From Hypoxylon rubiginosum (Eukaryota > Ascomycota > Sordariomycetes > Xylariales > Hypoxylaceae): a stretch of 64,000 nucleotides of DNA. The position numbers and the translations under genes were made by a program. Shown here one piece after another: positions 1 through 11,364 of the stretch; positions within the stretch are counted from its first letter, which is position 1; each line of letters begins with the position of its first letter. The stretch is from positions 1,984,001 to 2,048,000 of the forward strand of contig CADCXA010000006.1 in the NCBI GenBank assembly GCA_902806565.1, written 5' to 3'. The notes under the pieces were generated by a model, which saw only the letters and a program-made list of their open reading frames with translations, did not search any database and was not told the origin of the DNA.

Positions 1-516
1 AGCTGTTCCCAGGTCTTTTGAATAACAAAAAAGATCAAATCTTGTCTTCCTCCTGCAAGTCTTCGGGTGTATTTACACTGTAGTCCACGTTGGTATAGGT
101 GGTTATAGAATGCCACACAGCCACCAATTCCCTAGCGACGCCTCCTGATGCTATTGACCCACTGTACACTCGTCTCGTGGGGTCAGTTTCTTGTTACAAA
201 GGTTGCGAGTATAGAAAAGAAAGGTCGGTTGAGTAGTAGCACACTCGCGAGTGCCGTTGAGTACTCAGTAGCTGCTCCATTCCAAGTCTAGAGATTCCCG
301 AAATCGAGTCCTTCTGTAGATGCACATTTAAGAAACTAACTCCGGCCTCATTTGTCGTAATGGTATCCTGGTATGAACAAGCGCTTGGACAAAGCCCAGC
401 CAGAAGAAACCGTCCCTCCAATATCATAATTTTACTTAGTCGTAACCAGCACCTCGTTGCCACGGGCTAATTTTTTTGTTAGCCTATATTCATCAGTACA
501 AATAGTAGTATTATGC
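1..516. other. Intergenic, 3' flank of FLC-like gene
   Basis: No reading frame here resembles a known protein and no RNA gene is visible. The part next to the channel gene is AT-rich and probably holds its 3' UTR and polyadenylation signals. Confidence 0.5.
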
Positions 517-2727
517 TCACCTGGCGTTGTTTTGTGCTCTGTAACTAGGGGGGCTTCCGCTAGGATGCGACACGACAGAGCCGTTATATGGGCTCGGCGC
601 TCTTTGCGGGTTACTCGCGGCAGGGAATAATGGTGTGGATGGATCTATGGGGGAACGAGGCGGGTTGGTGTTGCTGTTACGACCGTACGCGCCGTTCGGG
701 GCCCCTACGGACATCGACAAGGTTGATGTATCCGTACGGCGTCGTAGCGAAGCAGAAGATATCGATTCGTTGTCGTCATCCAAGTCCAAGCCATGCTTAT
801 ATCCTGCCTTGTCACCACGAGCAGTTGCGGCAAGAGCATCCAACTCCGTGGTACCAGCAAGCTGGGACTGCGATTTCATGAAAGATGCTCGGTCATCGGC
901 CATGAACTGGTAGCGGCCATCGGGGTTCTTGCGGTAGAAGACCAAGGTAGTCGAAACAATAACCATTATTAATAGAACGGTGGCGAATATAGCATTAAGG
1001 AAAAACAGAATGAGACCAATAACACCATTGACTAACGGAGGCTGGTTAAACACATCCGAGAAAATCAAAAGGAAAATGGCATTAACAAAGTTAACGGCAC
1101 AGATGGCGATGTTGAACGAGTTTGTGCTCTTGTCCATCCACGGTCGAAGAACACTGGCACCGATCAAAGCACCGGCTTCGATAATGAGGAATCCGACAGC
1201 TTGAGCAGTGCCGCTGCCCTGAGCAAATGCGATGAACATGGCTTTGATCAGTGTATATCCGAGAACGGGAATGATGAAGTAGTATGCCGAGGCTCGGAAC
1301 TGAATATACAAGAAACCCCATTTGTTCAATGCCTGGGGATCCGAGAAGAGGATGTAGGCAGGGTTCCGGTGCATGATGACGGAGCGGCGGGCGATTCGAA
1401 TGACCTTGGAAGCAGCCCAGCATAGAGTGCCAGTCATTCCGACGATGAAGAATACGGCGAGTACAACCTCAGCTGGCGAATCGACTTGCGTAAACTCCCA
1501 AAGGCAGAGGATAGCCATCTGGGGGTATCCAATGAGGGTCAGTCGGAAAAGGATGCCCTTAAGGACTGTGAGCCACCCGTTACGGAACTCGAGGAACGTG
1601 TCGCCCTTCATCCACTTCTGCTTGACCGCCAATTCGCAGAGGCCCTTGAATGCAGCGACGGCACCAATGGTGAAAACAACGAGCAGGCAGAAGAACGTCA
1701 GGCCTGTCATGAACAGGTTTGTGCTTTCAATACCGGCTCTGAAAGCAACGCGCTGAATACCGTAAACGATATAACTTCCCGAACCTGTCATTACGTTGGC
1801 GCGCTTCAAGAGCGGTACGGCAGCTCGCGGAAGGTATGCAGCCGATCGTCGATACAAGTTCACAGCAGCTTCCGAGGCACCAGCGAGGGCACGCTTTTCT
1901 ACCTGCACGGAGACCGTCGTCAATGAGTCGAAAATAGTAGAAGGCGTACCACCGGTCGCTCGCTGATACCAGGTAAAAATGTCCTGCATAAAATCGACAT
2001 TGATGATTCCCATCGACCATTGGAAATCCTGGGTCCACGACTGGACAACCGGAGGTAAGTGAATAGCCGTCAAACCCATGATTGCTTGGGCTTGGAAAAA
2101 GCTGAACAATGAGAGAGCACCGGAAGCGATGTGAGCGGCGGCGTTGGAATGACCCAGGCCGTTGATAATGGCCGAAGAGCAGAGAATGAGACCAGCAATC
2201 ACAGCGAGTACCCATTTCACAGCAATCAAATCTACCGTCTTTCCGTTCGAAATATCGGCTTCAACACAGGCAACGCTCTTTCCAGTCTCGGTCATGTTTA
2301 GGAAGACGCGGACGGTAGCATCCAGATCGGGGAACGTGTAGGCGATGCCAGGAATTTGAGAGGCGGCTTCATCGGTGACGGGCAGATTGAATTTCAATGG
2401 AATCTTGCCTGCGGTCATAGGGCAAAGACCAGCTAGCCCAACCTTACAGGGGTCGATGGTCGTCTGGATAATGGTATAGCCGTACGCTGATATGGCGATA
2501 TCGAAGATGACGCTCCCCTCGACGGAGGAGGTGGCGACAATGTTGAGGAAAGCCGTGTTGTTGTTCGGGGTGTAGACGACCTTGAACAGACTAGCGGTAA
2601 ACATAGAATCTTCCTGGCAGGTGTTTAGTGAGTTAGATACGAGCATAGGCTCTACGGCCATAGCGCCCGGGAGGGCGGCCGAGAGCCATGATACAAGTAG
2701 TACGGATTTCAGCGTTGAGAACCACAT
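517..2727 (-). CDS. FLC2: FLC/TRP-like membrane protein (flavin carrier family)
   Basis: A single-exon gene for a 736-residue polytopic membrane protein. Residues 1-24 form a cleavable signal peptide ending near AMA. Residues about 25-165 are a Cys-containing luminal ML-like domain (TRP_N type), followed by about nine hydrophobic segments between residues 170 and 620. The last 110 residues are a Ser/Pro/Asn-rich cytosolic tail. This order (signal peptide, ML-like, TRP-like membrane domain, disordered tail) is that of the fungal FLC/Pkd2 family. Yeast Flc proteins are linked to FAD import into the ER, calcium homeostasis and cell-wall integrity; the substrate of this member is inferred. The start is the first ATG and directly precedes the signal peptide. 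The stop lies in CCAGGTGAGC, which also matches a splice donor, so a further C-terminal exon cannot be excluded. Confidence 0.88.
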   Translation of the reverse strand: MWFSTLKSVLLVSWLSAALPGAMAVEPMLVSNSLNTCQEDSMFTASLFKVVYTPNNNTAFLNIVATSSVEGSVIFDIAISAYGYTIIQTTIDPCKVGLAGLCPMTAGKIPLKFNLPVTDEAASQIPGIAYTFPDLDATVRVFLNMTETGKSVACVEADISNGKTVDLIAVKWVLAVIAGLILCSSAIINGLGHSNAAAHIASGALSLFSFFQAQAIMGLTAIHLPPVVQSWTQDFQWSMGIINVDFMQDIFTWYQRATGGTPSTIFDSLTTVSVQVEKRALAGASEAAVNLYRRSAAYLPRAAVPLLKRANVMTGSGSYIVYGIQRVAFRAGIESTNLFMTGLTFFCLLVVFTIGAVAAFKGLCELAVKQKWMKGDTFLEFRNGWLTVLKGILFRLTLIGYPQMAILCLWEFTQVDSPAEVVLAVFFIVGMTGTLCWAASKVIRIARRSVIMHRNPAYILFSDPQALNKWGFLYIQFRASAYYFIIPVLGYTLIKAMFIAFAQGSGTAQAVGFLIIEAGALIGASVLRPWMDKSTNSFNIAICAVNFVNAIFLLIFSDVFNQPPLVNGVIGLILFFLNAIFATVLLIMVIVSTTLVFYRKNPDGRYQFMADDRASFMKSQSQLAGTTELDALAATARGDKAGYKHGLDLDDDNESISSASLRRRTDTSTLSMSVGAPNGAYGRNSNTNPPRSPIDPSTPLFPAASNPQRAPSPYNGSVVSHPSGSPPSYRAQNNAR

Positions 2728-5700
2728 GGTTGCTACGTTGGTGATGTATAACCCCGTCGTTCTCTTCGAATATTAGAGGGATTCTATATCCCTGTCGGAG
2801 AGGAGTGGTGTTGCGATTGAGTTTGTGTGACTCCTTTGTTGATGAGTTTGTTCAGAGTCAAGAGTCAATTACATTCGACGGCGGATCGAGACCAAGTCGA
2901 ACAAAGAGTCGCCGTTGATTGTCCTTAGTCAAGCGAAGGGCTCGGAATACCGATATGGCTAGAGTGAAAAATCGTGATAGCGAGAGTATTGTAGTGGTCG
3001 GTCGCCTGTCCGAACAACTTCTTCCCTCTCCTTCTCTTCCGGAAAAACGAGCGCGGTAGTTGGAAAAGGGGGAGCCGAATTAAAAAGGTGATTTTTCACA
3101 TTCGAAGCCGGGAAAAGGAAAACGGGAACCCGTTCGCGGAAAGGGTTTTGATGATGTGAGAGAGATCAAATAGGAAAGATTAGTGGAGAGTTAGAAAAAA
3201 AGGAAGAGGGTTGAAGTGAGTGACTTGTTGATTGTGGAATGGGAAACACGGAAGAAGGTGGTTGAAGGGGTATGCAGGACGGGAGTTCCAGAAGTTGGCT
3301 GCAACGAAAGGAGAGGTAGAGGTTGAGCCGGGGGGTGGTTGGCCAGGGCCCTAGTTTGGGTAGTTTTTGGGGCAGTGGTTTGTGGTTTGTGGTTTGTGGT
3401 TTAGTGTGGTAGCTGGTAGCGTGGTAGTGTGGTAGTGGTACCTTAAGAGGTACCTAAGCCGCTAATTGCTAAGTGCATGTGTGCGCGACTACGTGCATGC
3501 ATCAGTACAAAGGGAATGCACAAGGGCATAGCTCTGGGCAAGTAAGGAACGTATGAACCTACAATATTACGCGGCCGGGCGCTTTTGGAAGACCTAAGGG
3601 ACCCGCTCAGCTTTGTATCTCCTTGCATTATTCTAGACAATTTTAGTTACACCTTTATCTAAATTCATTATTCATCTCGTCTATTTTTACAATGGCTCTT
3701 GTTAGTACGATATATCGTTTTAATTTTACTTCTCAATCTCTGTACTTCCAGTTCCCAAGTCTTAAGTCTATCAAGTCTTAGGTCTGAAAGGGCACTGGCA
3801 CTCTGGCACTGAAAAGACACTAGCTTAACCAAGGCACCTGGGCGCCAGGGCGCTTGGCTGCAAGACCATTCAAAGTTCCCACTGAATCCGAACAAAGCAT
3901 TGCATAATTTGGAACTTGACCTCATCCAGACTTTTTATTCCTCTCCACTATTCACCCCATCTCCCTTGTTTTTTTTTTCTTCCTCCTAGCCGCTCTCATG
4001 ATTTGAGAACCACGCAAAAACCACCCCACGACAAGAAACAATTGCATCATAGGGCACATAAAACTGTCGCAACGATTACAATAAGCAAGGCACCAGTAAT
4101 CGCCAATCCGCACTTAAGAGTCTTAGAGTCTCGCAGATCTGCCTGTTGTCCTCTCTGCCCTCTCGAAACACGTCAATGACATCAATAAATGCATTCCTCG
4201 CTCTGAGACACTGCTTGTTTTGGTCCGGACCGGCAACACCCAACCCCTACCAACCGATCGTCATTTAGACTCGCATCCCTTTTTCACTTGCAGCACTTGC
4301 AGACTTGTAACTTGCACTGCCACCACCCACCAGTGTCGCGAGCGCCAGTGAATCACCGAGACCCTAGCAACCGTTTCTCGCTTGGCGCCAGCCATACATA
4401 GTAAATCCTAAAGTCAATTGATCCTCTTTTTTCTTGCTCCTGGTGCCTGGCGACCACGAGGTAATTAAATTATGAATGCTTATGCTGGGCGCGTCCTGGG
4501 CACCTGGGCACATGTTTCGATATTCGTTTTCGCATTTGTACTGATAATGCTTCAGGCCATCCCACCATTCAATAGCTAATACTACAGCCAAAAAGGCTTA
4601 GTACTTCGTACAAGTCAGCACACTGCATTTTCATCTCATCTCATTTCGTACCTAACTAGGTACTCCGCCCTCGTATTGCCCATTTTCGTATTTATGTGTG
4701 CCTCGCGTCTTTGCACCGGCCTCCCGTCTCTCCCGTATCACCGACGATGATTGCAAGCGAAGGAGAAATAAGAAATGAAATCGGCACCGTTACCCGACTA
4801 TCGTGTAACTAAGCATCTTGTTGCATTTGATGACAGATGAGCGACGGGGGAAAAAGATGTGCAAATTGCCGATCGCATCACGGACCACCGATTTACTGAT
4901 CCTGATCTGCGCTGTCTGCAAATTGTCGTCATTTAAATTGTTGTCTTCCCCCGTCTCACGTCTCACGTCTCACGGCAACCAATCTTCGTGCCCGAATACC
5001 TATCAGACGGAGTATATGCGTCGCTGGTATGAAGTTCTCGTCATCTTCAACTCTCCAGATACGTAAGCCCCTTGGCATCCGAGATTCTCCTTCGGCGCAG
5101 TGCGGTCTGGCCAGCCAATATCTCCCAAGCCCCATCACCCGAGAGATCCGATCAGCCGGGGTCGCGATCCTACCCAAGCGGCATTCTGACAGGAGTTCGT
5201 TCGTCATCGGGCATACCACCCGGACTACAATAAAAGATAAGCTCAGCCGCACATAGGTGCATAGCTATCCACCAACTGCATCGTCTTTTCGTCAGCGTCG
5301 CTATCGATACGTGATATGGAAATATCTTAGAGGTCCTCCAAAGGTCCTCCCGGCTTTCCCGCGCGATTTTGCTCTACATATTGTGGACTATATACTGTAA
5401 GGTAAGCTGAGTGAGATACCGTTTGGTCTACTCATCCGTCTGCATTACGTATGTGTACCGTTGATATGTGAGTCTTCAAGAGTCTTCTTATTCATGCATC
5501 CCAAGTCCTAGGGCGAGTTTCCGTTGCAAGCCATTGCAAGACAGCTCATAAAAGAAACATAGCCTGATTTATACCAATATCACATACACCGTTAAATCTA
5601 TACCACAGCCTAGATATCGAATATCTATATCATTATCTATCTATTTCTCATAGCCCATGAGAGGCGCTGATGATGACTATTCCAACGCTATGCAAAAACA

Positions 5701-5780
5701 GCCCAATATACCTATGTATCCATATTATCTAGCATGTGTACATAAACCATGATATTTCGTGAGTCGCCCATAACGAGCCT
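2728..5780. other. Intergenic, 3 kb between two minus-strand genes
   Basis: No credible gene. The part near 2730-3400 is the promoter and probable 5' UTR of the FLC-like gene. It contains a short GTTTGTG tandem run near 3378-3404 and, further on, three tandem CGTCTCA units at about 4952-4972. Short frames here lack conserved residues. The far end is the 3' flank of the DUF3433 gene. Confidence 0.5.
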
Positions 5781-8444
5781 TTAGAAAAGCTGCCACTCGG
5801 TAAGCCAAGGCTTATTGCCTTGTGAGTAGTCGATCCCATGCTTATAATTCCCCGTAAGCTCCTCCTCGTCGACACCGCAGTGCGTCTGGCCGTCCCTGCC
5901 GTTAAACCAGCCCAGGCCGTACGTCTTACCAATAGCTTCAAGGCGTCCGCGCATCTGCGCATTGGTGTATTTAGCCGTGCCCACGAAGTCGTACAGCATC
6001 TTGCTCTGGTGCACGAACGCGAGCACGCTGGCGATCGTGTTGGGCTGCCGCGGCAGGAACGGGTGCCGCCGGCGGACGAAGACGGCCGCGGCCACCACGC
6101 ACAGGTACAGCAGGATCAGCGCCGTCAGCGCGAGCGTCACCGTGAACGAGAGCACCGTCTCGGAGCCGCTGCCGAGCCCCTTCTGCAGGAACTCGTCGTC
6201 GTTGTCGTCTTCTCCGTAGCCGTAGCCGTCGTCCTCGGCCCGGCCGATGATGTCGAGGAAGTCCCGGCCCTCGACCGTCGCGAGGCTCGTGACGAAGATG
6301 GTGAGCGCCTCCACCATGACGGTGCCCCAGCTGACGAGGAACACCAACCAGTGCCGGTTGAAGAGCGCGTGCGCGGCCACCACAGCGAACGGCAAGGCCG
6401 TGTAGTCCAGGGTGAGCGTTTTGGCCGGCGCGTGCCTCTTCGACAGGATGTAGTAGGGTTCCATCATGCGGATCGCGGTTTCGAGACTGCCCCAGGTCAG
6501 CTTGATGCAAACCGCAAGCGCCGTGACGACCCAGGGCGCCTTGTTCGTCAGCACGCTGGCCGGCGTGAACAGGAAGACCGGTATGAAGCCCAGGAACAGC
6601 AATATCCCGATGATAAATGGGATACACCCCTCGGCCCGCAGCATTAGGGGGTGCGGGTTCTCCGGTAGATGCGCGTCTTGGTACTTATCGCTCTCCGAGG
6701 TGGACACGGGAGTCGCGTCCTCGGGGACGAGAGATGAGTTCCGCAGCGCGTAGCGGCGGTTTTTCAGTTTGTGGTGGATATCTTTCGGCTTGGCCACGTC
6801 CATGTCCTTAAAGTCCATCATGATATGACTGACCACGGCCATAGACGCCAGCCCGGCAATTCCCTTCACGTCAGATAGCAGGCCCGAGCGTCTGCTGTTG
6901 AGTTGGTAGAATAAGACACACCCAAGCACCGCAATGGTGAAAAAGGTCATAGTCAGGATCCGGGACAACACCGGGTGCAGAGTTATTGTCTTTTCGACGT
7001 TAGGATCGAGAAGTCTGGTGTCCTGATCTGGACTTAGGACGAGAGCAGCCGCGCCCAGCGTGGGGACCAAGGAGACGGCTAACAAAGTTGCTATGGACGA
7101 TATAGCTACTGCGTAATGTTTCCGGTGCAGGGCCTGAAATGGCCTCGTGAAGTTGAAGAGGGTGATATAATCCACATTGATCGATTCCGCCGCCAGCGCC
7201 CCTCCCTCCTTCGACAGCTGGTAGAACGCTTCTAGTCGCTTCACCTCGAAGTCCGTGTTCTGCCAGAGGACGCCGTACGTGACGGTGATGATTGTGGGGA
7301 CGAACTTGAAGACGAAGTAATAGCCCGAGCCTATATCGGTGGCACTTTGGAATTTTATGAGGGGTTCCTTGGCTGACTTTTGGTATAGAATCTCCTGGCA
7401 GATGGCGAGCCCGACGGACAAAAGTATTAAACCGGTTACTACAAAAGTGAGTGTGAGCTGGTTAATACTGTTTTAAGGAGTCTGTTTGCCAAGCTCGTAG
7501 CCACCGAACGTGTTAGGAGTCTTCCCAATGCAAAGACACGAGATATAATCGAGAATAACTGGCAAATACTCACTATAAGGCCACCTCATAAAGAACGGCT
7601 TCCAATTAGGTTGCGGGTAGAAGACCTCCCTCTTGCTCATCTGCATCGGGAACTGCGAATGTCTCATCCGGCTTGGGTCCAACCCAACGGCGCTCGGTCC
7701 GACCATCGAACTTAGGTCGACGTCCGCCGGCTCCTCTATGATGACTTCTATCACCTCCCCTCTCCTATTCGCTTCGCTTTGCCCGAGCTCCTTTAGTCCC
7801 GCTCTAGAATTTGAAGTAGGCGCTCTCTTCATCGAGAAAGATCGCGTGAAACTTCTTTTGACTGTCGGTGAGCTTGCGATCAGCTGTTCTTCCTTGATGG
7901 TCGTCCTCGGACTCATCCCTTCTCCTATGCCACCCGTCAGCTTCCCGCTCGCTTCCTGCTCTTGGGTCGCCTTGATAAACCCGCCACTCTGGTCCCCTAC
8001 TGGTGTCTCGTCGGCGGATACTGGCTCATACGAGGCAGACCGCCCGGGTGGAGCAGCTGCGCCGAGCAGAGCCATATCGATACTCTCATCTTCGCGGATG
8101 GTGTCCTGGACCCTAGCACGGAAACTCTTAAAACGCCCGAAGGTCGAGGTCGAGCGGCTGGGCGGCAACACAGGCTGGTACCGTCCACCCGTCGGCGGCG
8201 CCCCAAAGGGTGCAGACCACGACGATCCTCTCGGCCCGTAAGCGTCCTCGTCCGACGCGCCGTCCAACCGGGGAGATCCGTACGACGACTGGAGTGACAC
8301 GAGAGATTCCCGACCCCTGATACCGGCAGGGGACGGCGCCTCGTCGTACGGGCTGTCCGACAGATCGGAGACTTTGTGGTTCAGGGACTGCCGGGCGTGC
8401 TGGGGCGCAATTTGGAAACGACTGTTGTTGTAAGCCATGGCCAC
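5781..8444 (-). CDS. DUF3433-type multi-pass membrane protein
   Basis: Two exons on the minus strand: 8444-7570 and 7467-5781, joined over a 102 nt intron with donor GTATTT and acceptor CAG, phase 2. The protein is about 850 residues. The first 270 residues are Ser/Pro-rich and probably cytosolic. Hydrophobic segments follow from the exon junction (LTLTFVVTGLILLSVGLAIC) through two similar membrane blocks separated by a polar region. This matches fungal proteins with duplicated DUF3433 regions, whose function is unknown. The 3' half of exon 2 (about 5880-6450) is far richer in GC than the 5' half. An alternative donor four bases upstream (GTGAGT) breaks the reading frame, so I chose GTATTT. 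Confidence 0.78.
7468..7569 (-). other. Spliceosomal intron of the DUF3433 gene
   Basis: On the minus strand the intron starts GTATTTGCC and ends AACAG. Removing it joins the Ser-rich N-terminal exon to the first membrane segment without a frame break. Confidence 0.65.
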
Positions 8445-9973
8445 AGTCGCATCGCGCCTGCGACCGGTAGCTTACACTGCGTTCGACTGATGAAACGAGA
8501 GCCGATTAGGCGATCCTATCTTCTCTGTTCTACTCCACTGATCCGTAATTACTCCTAGGAACTGCAGGTCGTGAGAGGGTTCATCCTGCAGTGACCTGTG
8601 GGACCGAAAGTCACACTTGCTTATAACCCCAAAGAAGATACAGCAAGTCGGGCAAGCCAGTTCCTTGGGGCTGTTCGGGTCGTTTTCTTCTGTTCTACGG
8701 TCTGCCGGTCGACAGCATCCGTTTGCTTCTCCTCTTCTAGCCTTAGCGTAGTAGTACAGCAAGGTCGAAAAGGAAAGCAGCGATAAAAATTTAGATACAA
8801 CCGATGACTAGAAAAGACTAGTGAGATTAGGTTTCGTGAAATCTCGTAGCAAACTTTTATTTTCTATGCCGGACGTTCTATCGGACAGGATCTTGCTAAT
8901 ATATGCCTAAAAGGCGCGTCGCGAACAGATTTGAAAAAGTACCTAACATACTAACACACCGAGATGGACATAGGTCACGCTAGGCATCTTCGCAGCATCC
9001 ATCCTATCCAGTATTTTTTTCAGCCGCTGCTCGCCAAATCCGGGCACGCAGGATGGCGCCAGCTCGAACGGAGAGAAGCAAGAAGCGCTGGGAATCCCCA
9101 GTCCACCCCCAGCCCACCCAACTTCATGCAGCCCTCACAGTCGCATTAGTGACCTTCTGCAGCAAGCTAACCACCCAAGCAGCCCGAGCTGACCATAGAG
9201 ATTCGTTAGCGGGACCCGGCGTGACCAGGGGTAATCAGCTCCCCGAAAGATTGGGCGCCTTGGCGGTAAGACGGGATCGTTTAATGCCTGTGACCCCCCG
9301 GCTGCCTCGTCATCTCTTCTGCTTTCTCCATATAGACTCTAGACTCTAGAGTCTAGAGTCACAGCCGAGCTGCAAGTAGGGCAGCACGTGCGAACGTCGT
9401 ATCGCATCGACCAATCACTATGTGTAAATAGTCTAGGTTATTAGCCTCTTTGAAGAGACGTTGCCCGCTTGAAAACGAACGGTATGGCATATCTTAGATC
9501 ACGGTGTAGATACCTAGATAATGCACGATGTAATGCATCTCGGGAGACATCCTCAACCAGATTGGCCTGCCATCGCCCGATAAAAAGAAAAGACGATGCT
9601 CTCAAGCAAGCCTCATCACAAAGATATCGAATACCTACCTCCTTCTAATCATGCAGCGATAACGCAGCCCGTAGATCTCCTACCGACTATCTTCCCATGG
9701 ACACGTTCAACCCGATGCTGGCGATCCTCTCGTCGCACAGAGGAGATTCTGTAACATTGGAGAGAGGCCGGCGGGCCTATTAGACGGCGTCACAGGAAAT
9801 GTCCATTTTCGCAGTCGTGCAATGCTTCTTCCGTGATATCGTACTTCGCGAGCGCCCCTCCTCGTCATAAAGTTAGCTGTTTCCTGCTCTTCACCCGACG
9901 ACCATGGCGTCGTCTCTGGTAACCCTACCTTGTTGTTTGTTTGTTTTATTCTCCGCCGACTTGAGACATCACA
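8445..9973. other. Divergent promoter region
   Basis: This lies between the minus-strand DUF3433 gene and the plus-strand GTPase gene, so it must hold both promoters. No gene is visible. It contains a perfect 26-base palindrome at 9335-9360, listed separately. Confidence 0.5.
9335..9360. repeat. Perfect 26-bp palindrome without spacer
   Basis: Each 13-base arm is GACTCTAGACTCT or its exact complement, with no spacer. The arms are built from heptamers of the form ACTCTAG and contain three TCTAGA-like steps. It lies in the divergent region upstream of the GTPase gene. It could form a cruciform or bind a dimeric factor; neither is shown. Confidence 0.9.
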
Positions 9974-10847
9974 ATGGGCTCGATGATTTTTACCGAGGAG
10001 GAGGTTCGATACTACCAAGCTCTGCTCTCGTGGGAGCCGAGGGACGAGGATGACGAGGACCATATCCGAGAGAAATCACTTCCCCTGGAAATGCCCGCAG
10101 GACAGTTCATGTTCCTGGTTCTTGGATCTAAAGGATGTGGGAAAACGTCGATCCTAGAGAGGGTAAGTCCCCCAAGAGATAAAAGCGTAGTATCGTATCC
10201 TAACGGGACCGCAGTTTTGTCACGGCACATTTACAGGAGAAGACCGACCTCCCGACGCGGACGAGGAGGGACGAGGTTACCGGCACAAGGTGCGCGTCGA
10301 GGACCGAGTCTACATCCTCGACGCCTTGGAGCTGCCTCCCGAGCACCTCTCGAGCGAGGAGCGGCTACGGCAGGCCGTGCGGATCACCGAGGCCGCGGTC
10401 CTCGTGTACGACGTCCGGTCGAGGGCGTCCTTCGACCTGGCCCAGGCCGTCCACCGCCTCGTCCGCGACGCGGTCGGGGAGGCGCGGGCGTACGGCCTCG
10501 CGCTCGTGGGCAGCCACGCGGACTGCGGCGACGAGGCGCGGGAGGTGTCCTGGGCCGAGGGCAGCGGGCTCGCCGGCGGCTTCGGCTGCGGGTTGTTCCT
10601 CGAGACGTCCGCCCGGACGGGCGAGAACGTCGACGAGCTCTTCGCCCGGCTCGGGGAGGAGGCGCTGAGGCTCAGGTGGCTCAACTACCAGCGGAGAGAG
10701 CAGGCGGAGAGGCTCTCCGCCGCCACCCTCGAGGAGGACGCCGTCGGTAAGACGTCTCCGGTAAAGCGGTTGGCTAGGTGGAGGTCGTGGGCTCGGCCTT
10801 GGTTCCAGCGGAGGTTGGGAGAAAGGAAGATGTCATCGCCATATTGA
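9974..10847 (+). CDS. Atypical Ras-like small GTPase
   Basis: Two exons, 9974-10162 and 10215-10847, with a 52 nt intron (GTAAGT...GCAG, phase 0), giving 273 residues. The P-loop GSKGCGKTS (about residues 50-58) is canonical. The splice junction makes ERFCHGTF, which supplies a switch I threonine and supports the intron. The usual DTAGQE of switch II is replaced by LDALELPPEHL. The G4 motif reads VGSHAD instead of NKxD. The G5 element ETSARTGENVDELF is recognisable. An acidic N-terminal extension of about 45 residues precedes the G domain. The C-terminus (SSPY) has no CaaX prenylation box. I infer a divergent Ras-superfamily protein that may bind GTP but is unlikely to hydrolyse it in the classical way. 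Its partners are unknown. Confidence 0.75.
10163..10214 (+). other. Intron of the Ras-like GTPase gene
   Basis: GTAAGTCCCC...CCGCAG, 52 nt, placed just after the P-loop. A second AG at 10236 gives the wrong frame and loses the switch I segment. Confidence 0.7.
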
Positions 10848-11364
10848 TTTCCGCTGTCATTTCCTTATTTGATTTGATCTCGTCAGCTGCCATTTTAAAT
10901 TTTTTACTAACGTTAGGGGACATTAATGGATTGGATTTTACTCTTCCTGCTCTCGCTTAATGAGCTGAACCTGTTTTCGAAAATTTATACTCATCCATAT
11001 TCTCTTTCAAGACATTGTCTCGGATACCTGCCTCCTACCTGGGTGACCAGAGTGACATAGTAACGGTATACCATTACGGGTCGTAGATAAATTGCAGCTT
11101 GGATTCTGAACTCGTTTATTTTTTTTACAATCATATCCAATTCATTTCCAACATGTAAGCATATAATACCCTCCATTCGCACTGGGCATCAGACCATAAA
11201 AGTCTGGCCAGTGATATGAATCACCATCCAATAACCTGATTTGAACAACCCGGCCTACTAGGTATTTTACCTATCCACCATCCACGCACGCCAGCCAGCC
11301 ACTTCCCCCCCCCCCCCCTCTAAAAAGCAACCTCCTCCCTAACCAGACCAGACTCCCCTTCCCC
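10848..11364. other. Intergenic between convergent genes
   Basis: The 3' flanks of the GTPase and isocitrate lyase genes. It contains a run of 14 C at 11305-11318. No gene is seen. Confidence 0.5.

Noticed and set aside
5838..6647. 269-residue frame antisense to the DUF3433 gene
   Set aside because: An artefact of a GC-rich exon; charged low-complexity sequence with no family resemblance.
10237..10289. Acceptor at TTACAG (10236) for the GTPase intron
   Set aside because: It shifts the frame and loses the CHGTF segment expected in switch I; GCAG at 10214 is in phase.
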